From the NCBI GenBank assembly GCA_942159475.1, contig OW804095.1, positions 147,168,314-147,232,313 of the forward strand: a stretch of 64,000 nucleotides of DNA, read 5' to 3'. The stretch is from Sthenelais limicola. Lineage: Eukaryota > Annelida > Polychaeta > Phyllodocida > Sigalionidae. Under the pieces are notes generated by a model. It worked only from the letters and a program-made list of their open reading frames with translations, made no database searches and was not told the DNA's origin. Shown in pieces: positions 54,803 to 64,000 of this stretch; the first letter of the stretch is position 1, and every line of letters begins with the position of its first letter. The position numbers were made by a program, and so were the translations under genes.

Positions 54803-54833
54803 GCCAATTGTACATTTTCTGAAATTCTGACCC

Positions 54834-55170
54834 ATAAATGATTCAAGGCATTTACTAATGAATAATATATAGTTGATCAAGTAGTTCCTCCAATTGATCA
54901 AGTAGTTCTCATGCATTATTCTGGCTCCTTTAACCAACTTGTTAGACTTCAACCTATATAATTTATAAGATCTGACGGGACAGGGCAGGTCCTTTGCCCA
55001 CCCTTGTTAGGTGTTCATGTATAGTGACAGGGGGCAATGTCAACAGGCAAATAGTAATTAGCCAATAGCAAACACTGTCACTGTACCACTGAACTCCAAA
55101 TATCACCAATGTCAAACGACAGCTTTGTACATTGACTGCACCCAACTATATAGTTCAAAACTGATTATCA
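54834..55170. other. Intergenic, nothing recognised
   Basis: TGATCAAGTAGTTC occurs twice at about 54873 and 54896. No gene. Confidence 0.4.
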
Positions 55171-55526
55171 TTAAAGCTGCATACTCAGCTATTACGACAA
55201 AATACATATGATCAAATTTACTCATATTATGACATATAGTACTGAATTCATCACTATTCTGCTGTTGTTCCATGTTTATATACGAATTTGACGTGTAATC
55301 ACCAAGAGAAAAGAACCTCTGGTGAGCGATAATAAGTGAAATCGCCATAGGAAGGGATTCAGGCGGGTCCTCCAAATACAAATGCGACGTTCAACAGCCC
55401 TGTTAAAACTGGACAAAATCCTCCAAATCTTTGGTCAAATGACCTTTAGATGGGCTGGAAAAGAATGGAACAAAAAGTAGAAAATATTTAGATTTTGACC
55501 GACGTTAACTGAGAGTGCAGCTTTAA
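55171..55526. mobile_element. TTAA-flanked 348-bp element, family N (piggyBac-like)
   Basis: Ends AGCTGCATACTCAG (55175) and CTGAGAGTGCAGCT (55522) are inverted with two mismatches, and TTAA flanks both sides. No ORF. Partial relatives are at 32155-32290 and 58775-59020. Confidence 0.72.
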
Positions 55527-55863
55527 GAAATTAGAAAAAAAATATCCTCTAACAATCACTGTCTATTTATATTTCATATTGTAACAGCCCCCAATTGCAA
55601 GAAAGTGGTTGTCTGATTATGGAATGTACACTCATGACAAACAGACTTGACTTGTAGGTCAGGCCTACGCTGCGCCAATCAGATTGCGTCTTTTTGTCAC
55701 GTGTAACCATGCAAGTCCTAACTGATCACGTGAACAGCAAGGCCGAACTGATCACGTGTGTAGTAATGTACATATATGGGTCAGGTCGTCTAAAAACGTA
55801 CAATTGTGACTCTGTTTTCTGCTAGAAAAGAATTTTACTCTACATACCTGTCCCATACACCAT
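55527..55863. other. Intergenic; contains a family A end fragment
   Basis: At about 55775-55806, GGGTCAGGTCGTCTAAAAAC then GTACAATT is the first end of an A element; the rest is missing. Two ACTGATCACGTG words lie near 55708 and 55747. Confidence 0.5.
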
Positions 55864-56370
55864 AAGATAAGATAAGATAAGATACTACTTTATTTATCGA
55901 ACTCAGATTACATAAACAAGAATAACAGGCAAAAATGGACAAATAGGTATACAGTCATCTAGATTTAATCCAGGTCTCCCAGACGTTACCATCTCGCTCA
56001 AGGCAGAGTATGAATTTTGAGTTAAAATATGATTACTTATAAGTTAAAATATTAAAATAAATAAAATTAGATAAGACAAAGAGATACGATGATCTCCAAT
56101 TTGTTAGATTAGCTTGGCATGAGATGGTACCGTTTAGTACTAAATAATAATAACAATAATAATTCTTCTGCTTGTTAGGGTTAACCAGACCCAATATTAT
56201 ATTACACTTTCCATTTGTTTTTTGAATTCGTATTTTGAGTTTGCTTCGTGGGCATTAGTGGGTAGGTCATTCCATCTCGACTGGGCTTTGTATAAGAAGC
56301 AATTTTTGTAAAAAGTTGTTTTTGGGATTTTGAGTTTAAAGTTTTTCCTGTTCTGGGCGTGACTATAAGC
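55864..56370 (-). pseudogene. 5'-truncated LINE: RT C-terminus, 3' UTR and (TATCT)n tail
   Basis: Reading the minus strand from about 56366 gives SHAQNRKNFKLKIPK, FYKNCFLYKAQSRWNDLP and SKYEFKKQMESVI before a stop near 56200, the C-terminal WN-LP region of CR1-type RTs. About 330 bp of 3' UTR then ends with GATAAATAAAGTAGTATCTT and TATCT repeats (55864-55886). This identifies the source of the tails at 8213 and 8818. Confidence 0.8.
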
Positions 56371-56670
56371 TGTATATCAAATAATATTATACGAAATCTT
56401 AAATGCTTTGAATTAGTAACAATGAAAACCCGACATATGGTAGATTGTGTTTACACTGATCTTATGTAAATTGAATAGACAAAACATCTATCTATATTGT
56501 TACAAAATAAACATTTTTCTTTCAGTTCCTGGAATGTGGTTTCTTTTTAAAAAGATCTGACCCCCTTACCTAGTTTTCATCTATATAGATCGACAACGCC
56601 TATTTTGCTTGTATCTATCTATTTATTTTAGTCAATTCTGCTAACATAGGCTTCACAATGTGGAATACTC
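56371..56670. other. Intergenic, nothing recognised
   Basis: Short AT-rich spacer. Confidence 0.35.
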
Positions 56671-56908
56671 GGGTCAAGTCGTCAGAAAATGTACAATTTG
56701 TCTCCACAAATCCTTTCAAATAATCCAAATTTAAGAGAAAACTGAGGTTCAAAATACAGTTCAACATAACCCGACAGACTGTTTGAATCAACGCAACACT
56801 AAATATACTCAAGAATAATCTAGTATCGACAGTATTTTTCAGTCTAATTTAACCGAATTTACTATATTTGGACAGCTGCCGAGTGTACATTTTCTGATGA
56901 TCTGACCC
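56671..56908 (+). mobile_element. MITE family A, copy A23
   Basis: 238-bp type 3 copy with diverged ends (GGGTCAAGTCGTCAGAAAAT; CTGATGATCTGACCC). Flanks ACTC/ACTT. Copy B10 begins only 21 bp further on. Confidence 0.83.
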
Positions 56909-56929
56909 ACTTGGCATATTTCAGTATAT

Positions 56930-57337
56930 GTGATCCGTTTTAGGAAAATGAGTCATAAGTCGCAAAATATGGATTTTGAGATATCACCATATTTGAAAAG
57001 AGGAGATCAAGCTGATTCTAATGATAGTAAACACTAGGACACCTAATAAGTATTTCTATATTCTAATTTTGATATGTTTAATTTTGAAAAAAAAAGTTTG
57101 CAATGTTTCTGGATGGGTAATTACCAGTAAAGTAACTAAATATACTCCAAACGAAGACCTTCAAAATGCAAGAATATATTTAATCCAATGTCCTGAAATT
57201 TGTTACATGGATTCATATGACTACAAGTGCTAGACCCTCTAAAAATCAGAACATTTCATTAAAGAGATCTTGTGAAAAAAACACTTTGAAAAATATCCAT
57301 TTTGCGACTTGTGACTCATTTTCCTGGAACACACCCC
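56930..57337 (-). mobile_element. MITE family B, copy B10
   Basis: 408-bp reversed copy with altered tips (GTGATCCGTTTTAGG; CCTGGAACACACCCC) but exact ATAT/ATAT flanks. Confidence 0.84.
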
Positions 57338-57481
57338 ATATTTGGTTAAAACAATTATTGTGAATAAATGTTATTAGTTAATAAAAGGTGGTTTTCTATA
57401 ATGAAAACTAAGTTACCACCCCCTACATCTAGTTTTCAGTTGTATAAGTCAGAAACATATCGTTTTTTCACTTATAATTAT

Positions 57482-57716
57482 GGGTCAGATTTTCAGAAAA
57501 TGTACAATTCTTCTTCACCAATCCTCTCAAATAACCCAAATTTCAGACGAAAATAAAGTTCAAAATACAGTTCAACCTAACCAAACAGATTGCTAGAATC
57601 AATGCTATGCCAAATACACTGGAATTTACCTAATATTGACCAAATTGCAGACTAATTTAGCAGAATATACTAAATGTATACAGCTGCCAATTGTACATTT
57701 TCTGGAAATCTTACCC
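57482..57716 (+). mobile_element. MITE family A, copy A24
   Basis: 235-bp type 1 copy. Left flank TTAT and right flank ATAA do not match as a direct repeat, unlike most copies. Confidence 0.83.
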
Positions 57717-57780
57717 ATAAGCGTCTGGTAGCGAGCAGACCACCCGGACACTTATTGACTGAAGAAACATTTTAACAGTA

Positions 57781-58724
57781 ATTACCGTATCTCACCGATA
57801 GAACGCCGGATCCCCGAAAAAGCGCCGGGTTATTTAACTTCATGAAATAAATAAACGCCGGGTCACCTCTTACACCCATAAAAGACGGTATTATCCAACT
57901 AAACTAGTCAAGTAGATAATAGAAACATAGCCATGAAATTTATATCATAATATCTTATTGTAAGCTTGTTTCGGAAACCGCCTACCCAGGAACCCACAGG
58001 AAGACTTGGAACCAAGGTTTCAAAACTGGGACCTCCTTTTTGTAACTGACGCTAATTGCAAATAAAAAATGTCTCGAATTGAATTGAATTATCTTTGTAA
58101 TACTATTATAGATGGTGGTGACCAATAAAGTAGTATAATAGAAAAATAGTTGTCTTTCATTCAGCCCGAGCCACATTTTTTGTCAACAAGTTTATTTATT
58201 CAGGAAAACTTTTTACATAAATTTAAGCACGCTCATCCGTAGATGAATTTTCGTTGTGCCCTGATAGATCTAGAGAAATTTAAACATATAGAGAGGGCTT
58301 GAGATGGTATAATCACATTCAATGTTCAGTATGTACATTTCGTCTTACAATCAATTGATGATGTATTATGAGATGAGGTGAGAGATGGATGATAGTGATA
58401 GGTTTCCAGACTATTATATAATCGTTCATATAGTAAGAGGTGCGAGAGGGAATTAGTGATTTTTGAACAAAACTCGCGGTTACGTATATTTGTTAGTTTA
58501 CACAGTAATCATAATAGGCATTTTAACAATGTTTCATTTGGACGCACATTAATTCATGGCCTATGCCAATTATCAACCTGAATAAAAATCCGTCCCAAAA
58601 AAATCAACATAAAATAATGAACGCCTGCCCCGTCGAAACGCCTGCCTCAAAAAAACCCATGCAGGGGTAAGAGTGGCCTGGAAAAAAATAACGGCGGGGC
58701 GTTCTATCGGTAAAATACGGTAAT
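57781..58724. mobile_element. 0.94-kb inverted-end element (family I)
   Basis: Ends ATTACCGTATCTCACCGATA and TATCGGTAAAATACGGTAAT with GAACGCCG / CGGGGCGTTC inward. The interior is noncoding: the frames within it are short and lack transposase motifs. The leading ATTACCGTAT is shared with the start of the 17-bp array at 19291. Confidence 0.65.
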
Positions 58725-58774
58725 GAAATGTCCACATAATTATACAATGTGTGTACGTTAAGTGTTTGCTCCAT

Positions 58775-59020
58775 TCTCACACTCTCAGCTATCAAAACAA
58801 CAAAAACCTACCAAATTTACTTTTAATTAAGTCTTATATGACTGAATATATCAGTATTTTGCTGCGGTTATATGTTTATACAATAGTTTGAAGTTTAATC
58901 CTCTAAGAGAAAACGGCCACTGAGCGATAACAAGAGAAGTTATCGCAGAATATGATTTTGGTGGGTAAAACGAGGACTTTTCAACTGGAGAAAATCCTCC
59001 AACAATTTGGCCAAATGACT
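58775..59020 (+). mobile_element. Fragment of family N
   Basis: CACTCTCAGCTATCAAAACA, TTTTGCTGCGGTTATATG, GAGCGATAACAAG and AAATCCTCCAACAATTTGG follow the order of the element at 55175. Ends are eroded. Confidence 0.55.
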
Positions 59021-59056
59021 CACTCTCCCCAATTCTCCCCTTCTTCCTCCCCCCTC

Positions 59057-59091
<35 letters not shown>

Positions 59092-59150
59092 CTCCTCTCA
59101 CTCCCCTTCGCCCCTCCCTCTTTCTCTCACTCTTTCCGTGCCAGATGATC
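59021..59150. repeat. CT-rich simple repeat
   Basis: CCTCCCCCCCCCCCTCTCTC then (CT)n and CTCCC blocks. The open frames on both strands here are composition-driven. Confidence 0.85.
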
Positions 59151-59614
59151 AACCTGCTTCCTTTTTCCAGCTTATCATAACATCATAACAATGGAAGTTT
59201 GCCAATGATGTGTGTCCATGAGTGAAGAGGGGAAGTGGAGCTCTAGAAGTAAGCTCAAGTGTAAAACGTCCTACATTTTTCTTTTGTTCCTTTAATTATT
59301 TAACCAGGTGTTATAAACTGCGGTTCGGCATGTATGCTGGTTTTGGCATGTATGCCCATTCATCTTTGGGAATCAGGCTATTCGCCTGAGTGACGCCCCA
59401 ACCCTGGCAAAAGGACATTAGGACACCTTCTCCAGGATGTTTTACACCAAGTTAAAGGTAAGAAATTGCTTTGATAGTATTAATTGGAGAATTAATTGCT
59501 AATGAAGTTAAGTTAAGTAAATTAAGTAATTTTATTTCATCAATCCTAAGTTACATCGATTCAATTTGAAATGGCGTAGTCCTTCCAGTTTTGGCCCGTT
59601 ACAGCAGCCAATTA
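59151..59614. other. Intergenic, nothing recognised
   Basis: Contains TTACACCAAGTTAAAGGTAAG at about 59448, repeated at about 59960. No gene. Confidence 0.4.
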
Positions 59615-60455
59615 CACATGTGAAGTATCACAGAAAAATGAGTAATGAGCGAGTCGCAGAATTGATATTTTACAAAGTGTTTTTACTCAAAAGATCTCCT
59701 CGTTCAGTCCTATCGAGACACCCACATTCCTCGATTCCACAACCAGCGATAAGCTTAACCACAAGGCTAAGACTAAGGCTAAAGTGTTAATGACCCCCTG
59801 AGACTCAGGGGTCCAAATCTGCCTTCTGAACCTGACTGCGTTCTCATTTAGGGGTATCCAGCGATTTAAGTCATATAAATTCATTTCAATTTTCAAGACA
59901 GTGTATCAGATGTGTTAAGGTCATCATATATGGAGCATAGTTAGCTACTTGACTAGGTTTACACCAAGTTAAAGGTAAGAATTGTCCACCCAGAAATATT
60001 GCAAGAAATAATTTCGAACATAAAATACTACAAATACTCTTTTGATTTCCGAAATGTTAATATCATTGAAATTCATTTAATCTCAGGATCAAACATATTC
60101 CAATGATGCTAACCGTTGGGTGAGAAATACTTCTATTTATTCTTATGTGTGAAAAAGGTTTTAATTAATGATATATAGTTCTGAATGGACAATCCACTAG
60201 TAAATGAGTTAAATAGGATGACCACAGAAACGTATAGATTTCATTCATGTTCCATAAGACTAAAAGTGCTAAGTACTAAAGAAAAGTGACAATATTCCTG
60301 TAAAGCGTTCCTGCGAGGAAAACATTTGAAAAATACATTTTCCTAAACCAGTTAGGTCCAGACACCCACATTCCTCGATTCTACATCCAGCGATAAGCTT
60401 AACCGCAAGGCTAAGACTAAGGCTAAAGTGTTAATGACCCCCTGAGACTTAGGTG
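59615..60455 (+). repeat. Rearranged B-like element containing a 95-bp direct duplication
   Basis: B-like ends and interior (AAAAATGAGTAATGAGCGAG, GCAGAATTGATATTTTACAA; later GTGACAATATTCCTG, ATACATTTTCCTAAACCAG) enclose foreign sequence. AGACACCCACATTCCTCGAT ... CTAAGACTAAGGCTAAAGTG ... GACCCCCTGAGACT is present at 59716-59811 and 60360-60453 with only a few differences. Confidence 0.6.
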
Positions 60456-60886
60456 ACGACGACTATGTTGGAGTAGGCGCCCTGCCCTTACAAATTTGCT
60501 TTTATATAAACAGCGTACACACAGCGTTTCAGAGGCAAACAAGCATGTTTATTCTCAATTTAGACATTGGAGGTAGGCCTATAGGCGTCTGAGAGGTATT
60601 ATGAAAGAACCACACTGCTATCAAGTCATAGGAATTATATAGCAGTAACTAGTATCCGTCTGCTTGCAATTTAGCGTATATTGTACTGATTCCACCTATA
60701 TTTGTAACTTTATTTCTTTTCTGTAAATAACCTTTGGCAAATAAAATCAGGCTGTCCTGAGAATATTTGTACTGTACGTATGAAAATGATCAATGACCTG
60801 AATAAAATATTTTTAATTCTAAAAAAAAAAATGCCTATGACATTGGTCAGAAATAGCTGGACGTCTGCCCCACGGCTTCAGGCTAA
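60456..60886. other. Intergenic with A-rich run
   Basis: ATCAGGCTGTCCTGAGAATAT near 60747 matches a segment near 35060 in inverted-compatible form. AATAAAATATTTTTAATTCT and a run of A at about 60821-60830 could be a retroposed 3' end. Confidence 0.4.
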
Positions 60887-61198
60887 AGGTGTAACTTCAC
60901 CAAGAGATTTTACATTACGGCCCATCCGGTTTTCACCTTACGGCTAATAGTAAACAATGGTGCCAGATTATAGAACCGTATCGGCCGCAAGGACGAAAAC
61001 CTTGGTGTAGCCCTAGTATAACTGTACGTCCTACCAAGTATACGTCTATAGGAGGACGTGGCTAATGCTAGGGCTACACCAAGGTTTTCGTCCTTGCGGC
61101 AGATACGGTTCTCTAATCCGGCACCATTGGTTTACCATTAGCCGTAAGGTGAAAACTGGATGGGCCGTAATGAAAAATCTCTTGGTGAAGTTACACCT
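60887..61198. mobile_element. 312-bp foldback element with arms of about 127 bp (family H)
   Basis: AGGTGTAACTTCACCAAGAG at left and CTCTTGGTGAAGTTACACCT at right; the pairing continues through ACGGCCCATCC/GGATGGGCCGT and AAGGACGAAAACCTTGGTGT/ACACCAAGGTTTTCGTCCTT to GCCCTAG/CTAGGGC. The short centre contains ACGTCCT/AGGACGT. No ORF. Confidence 0.88.
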
Positions 61199-62631
61199 AT
61201 ATGAATACGTTTTCGGTGCGAGAATATTCTGCCTTCTGTTGAGAAATCAAGATTTCAAGCTTAATATACCAACTCTGAGTTGTGGTTCTACATTTACTAC
61301 ACAGCTGTTATTACTTAAATAAAGGAATAATAATCGAAAAGTTAGAACTTTTTCTTGCAAAATCAAAAGCAGCATAGGCCTATACTGTCATGTCAGCAGG
61401 CAGTTCGGAAACGGTGCAACGTTGCCATAACTTTTCGGCCGTGTTTGACTTCTACCATCCAGGACATCTACCATTCTAGGACATTCACCCGCCTTATCTG
61501 AATTTTTAGGATATTTATCCACGCTTTTATCCACTTTTTTCATACATCTGTTGTGATATTATCTGCTCGTTTGAGAGAGAAAGGCCATTTCATTCCTCTT
61601 AAATGAACGTGGAAAGTGTATCTATAAGAATAGGTGTTGCGTCCCAAAGTAGACATATGTACAAATGATGAAATCGGTACAGACTTTTCCTCTGTGGTAC
61701 AAGCTATTTCACATACTACACATTCTTTTCGAACTGCTTACTTCCTATTTCCGGGAAGATTTTACTATTTCCAGAACAAAAAGTTCCATGTCAGTGTCGA
61801 TTTTCCCATGTCGGCCTCCTTTTCCACTATTTCCCTTAGATATTCTCCACAGAAAAGTATATCACTGCACCTTTTTCCTATTTCCCCTATATGAAAAGCC
61901 ATGTCAGGCTGCTCTGACTCCTATGTCAAGATTTGGTCATCTTTTCTCCTTGGTGTCCTCCCTGGTACAGCCCTTTTCTACCCATACCAAAGGAAACATG
62001 GGTAGACTTGTACAGCATGTTTATTTTTGTAATTCAGAATATATGAATTCATCTAATAAAATGTAATTTATAAACACCCAGCTGCAAATGGGGTAGCATT
62101 CATTTCATATCTATTATTAAAATAAATATTCTTTCAAAACAAATGAAAAATACAAGTAGTTAGTTGGGTTAATGTGTGCTACATAAAATAGGATATAGGG
62201 GCTTGGGACTAGTCTACTTGAGGATCTTCTTCTGTTGCTTTTCCAACACACCACTGCATACCAATCCACCAGAAAATAGTCCCTTCTCACCTAGTACCTA
62301 CTTTATAGCATTAAAAGTTGAATTTCTAAAAAGTGAATTGATAACTGCTGCTCATTTCTGACAATAAACAACAATTTACCTGCTTCATAAACAATGCCTA
62401 TTTTAGAGCCCAGAACAAGGGAAATAGGTCACAAACTTTGGATGCCAAGAGACAAGTGAGTGCTAGTGTAGCAGTGTTACATAACACACCCAAGCAGTCA
62501 AAGCTATGGCCACTAGTGCATATGTACTAATCACTGCTCTCCCCCTCCCTCTCTCCTCATGCAGATGTTGGTGTAGGAATACATCATAGTACATGGTGAG
62601 AAGAAGTGAGAATAGCATAAGACTGGATATT
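61199..62631. other. Intergenic; possible unspliced 3' end of a + strand transcript near 62060
   Basis: CCAGGACATCTACCATTCTAGG at about 61460 is a short piece of the GGACAT repeat. The frames of 86 and 133 codons at 61634-62066 overlap each other and lack motifs. AATAAAATGTAATTTAT near 62054 resembles a polyadenylation region. No gene can be assigned. Confidence 0.4.
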
Positions 62632-62760
62632 CGAAAAGGAAAAGGGATATTTGAAAAGGAAAAGGGATATTTGAAAAGGAAAAGGGATATTTGAAAAGGA
62701 AAAGGGATATTCGAAAAGGAAAATGATATTCAAAAAGGTAAAGGGATATTCCAAAAAGAA
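62632..62760. repeat. 20-bp tandem array, about six units
   Basis: Unit GGATATTTGAAAAGGAAAAG with T/C variation at one position (ATTCG in first and last full units). The final units are shortened. Confidence 0.9.
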
Positions 62761-62891
62761 AACTCTTGGACTTTTCTTATGTCACATAAATATCCTTTCC
62801 GATTGGGGACAAAACAGTAGGCCTATATTTATTTGGGGACATTGCATAAAAATCTGCGAGTTCAATAGTAACACTGAAAAAGTATGTAAAT

Positions 62892-63298
62892 GTGACGTGT
62901 TTCAGGGAAATGTGTCATGAGTCGCAACATTGATATTTTTCAAAGGTTTTATTTTACAAAATCTCTTCATTGGAATTTTCTGATTTTTAGAGGGATTATA
63001 AATCATTGTCATATGAATCTATATAACAAATTTTGGGACATTGTCATAAATATATTTATGCGTTTTGAAGGCCCTTGTATGGAGTATATTTAGTTACTTT
63101 ACTGGTAATTACCCATCCAGAAACATTGCAAACTTTTTTTTCAAAAATAAAAATATCAATCTTAAAATATCGAAATACTTATTAGGTATCCTATTGTTTA
63201 CTATCATTGGAATCGCCTTTTTCTCATCTTTTCAAATATGGTGATATCTCAAAATCCATTTTTGGCGACTTATGACTCGTTTTCCTGAAACACATCAC
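62892..63298 (+). mobile_element. MITE family B, copy B12
   Basis: 407-bp + copy; left tip GTGACGTGTTTCAGG, right tip intact. Flanks AAAT/AAAT, an exact 4-bp duplication. Confidence 0.86.
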
Positions 63299-63639
63299 AA
63301 ATGTCTATTTGAAGGAGATAACAAAATTGAAAAAAATGTTAAAGAAACGTCTGGCCATCAGGATTTTTTATTCAGCTATAACAATTTTTTTTTAAATATT
63401 CTCTGCTGTAACTGACGTCACACTAATCTGTTTGTGAATATTATATAAGCCTATATTTTAAATTGACATGCAATATTAACATCATGTTAGATGTGGTCAA
63501 TTCCAGTGAAATGGGGACCAAAATGTATTTTCTTTTACATGTTTGGCTATTTTGAAAATAATAATAGCGCATTCCATGATTAGTGTCCAGCTTCATTAGG
63601 GCAGGGGTTAAAATTAAACAGTGTGCTAGAGGAAAGAAT
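63299..63639. other. Intergenic, nothing recognised
   Basis: AT-rich noncoding DNA. Confidence 0.4.
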
Positions 63640-63890
63640 AGTCATCCATGCCCTACCTCATTCCTCTCCACATCCCTTAATAAAATAGGAATATATTCCA
63701 TATAATCCATGTATCAACATTCCCTTAAAACTTCAGATAAGGCTGGGGAATGTCCTGGGATGGTAAATGTCCTTGTTGGTAGATGTCCTAGCGGGGTATT
63801 AATGTCCAGGGTGGTAATTGTCCAGCTGGTAAAAGTCGGCGGGGAAATGTCCGGCGGGTAGTTGTCCGGCGGGTAGCTGTCCTGACACCG
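63640..63890 (-). repeat. Inverted copy of the GGACAT array and its arm
   Basis: CTACCTCATTCCTCTCCACAT ... CATGTATCAACA then CTTCAGATAAGGCTGGGGAA and about ten GGTAAATGTCCTGG-like units ending GGCGGGTAGCTGTCCTGACACCG. This is the reverse complement of 24517-24760 in the same internal order. Confidence 0.72.
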
Positions 63891-64000
63891 TCCCGGCTGA
63901 TCACTGCATTCTCAGTCATTATGAAATAAACTAATTTTATTAAACTTACTCAATTTATGGCATATATGTTGTTGTTGTTGAAATATTTGTATTCAGGTTA
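63891..64000. other. Window end, nothing recognised
   Basis: Noncoding, with a short GTTGTTGTTG run near 63970. Confidence 0.35.

Larger units (their letters stand above)
48988..54833 (+). mobile_element. MITE family A, copy A21, split by the Penelope-like element
   Basis: Left part 48988-49191 (GGGTGAGATCTTCAGAAAAT ... AAATGTGTAGAGCT) and right part 54789-54833 (AAATGTGTAGAGCTGCCAAT ... ATTCTGACCC) make one type 2 A copy. The shared AAATGTGTAGAGCT is a 14-bp target duplication created by the PLE. Outer flanks ATAC/ATAA. Confidence 0.9.

Noticed and set aside
61634..62066. Two overlapping frames of 86 and 133 codons as a gene
   Set aside because: Low-complexity Phe/Ser/Pro content, mutually overlapping frames and no recognisable motif.

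Overview
The window is eukaryotic, nuclear DNA from an animal, most likely a marine-type invertebrate. It is AT-rich, with long noncoding stretches, GT-AG introns, a LINE, a Penelope-like element and dense families of short inverted-repeat elements. I cannot name the species from sequence alone. No rRNA, tRNA or CRISPR locus was recognised.

Only four regions carry convincing protein-coding sequence. (1) 435-3638 (+) is an uninterrupted 1067-residue endonuclease/reverse transcriptase of a CR1/L2-type LINE, ending in a poly(A) tail at 3949. (2) 42960-47224 (+) is a seven-exon gene. Its exons join in frame into an 862-residue tyrosine recombinase of the Crypton/DUF3504 type (the family that gave rise to the host genes ZMYM2-4, KCTD1 and QRICH1), with all candidate catalytic residues still present. 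(3) 49192-54788 is a complete Penelope-like element (PLE) on the minus strand with direct pseudo-LTRs, a 5' hairpin, a 476-residue RG-rich ORF1 and an 836-residue RT/GIY-YIG ORF2. Each pseudo-LTR holds a hammerhead-ribozyme-like core. (4) Two broken LINE reverse transcriptase remnants lie on the minus strand near 18.5-19.1 kb and 55.9-56.4 kb.

Most of the rest is non-autonomous DNA-transposon debris. Family A (about 235 bp, ends GGGTCAG...CTGACCC) has about 24 copies or fragments. Family B (about 407 bp, ends GTGATGTG...CACATCAC) has about 12, and family C (about 340 bp, ends GGGGATTTGCAT) has 8. A and B both make 4-bp target duplications, usually ATAT, ATGT or ATTT, share a motif at the same offset from their ends, and are nested inside each other. 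Smaller families include two TTAA-flanked piggyBac-like elements, several foldback elements (one with arms of about 127 bp), and dispersed repeats.

Tandem arrays are prominent: a 17-bp array (19.3-19.7 kb), a 1.2-kb homopurine array of 39-bp units (33.4-34.7 kb), an 85-bp array (36.7-38.2 kb), a 20-bp array (62.6-62.8 kb) and GGACAT-type arrays near 24.5 and 63.8 kb.

The insertion order can partly be read. The PLE sits inside an A copy with a 14-bp target duplication, a B copy interrupts one A copy, and an A copy interrupts one B copy. The recombinase gene lies between repeated flanking modules and is the best candidate for either a live Crypton-like element or a recently domesticated gene.
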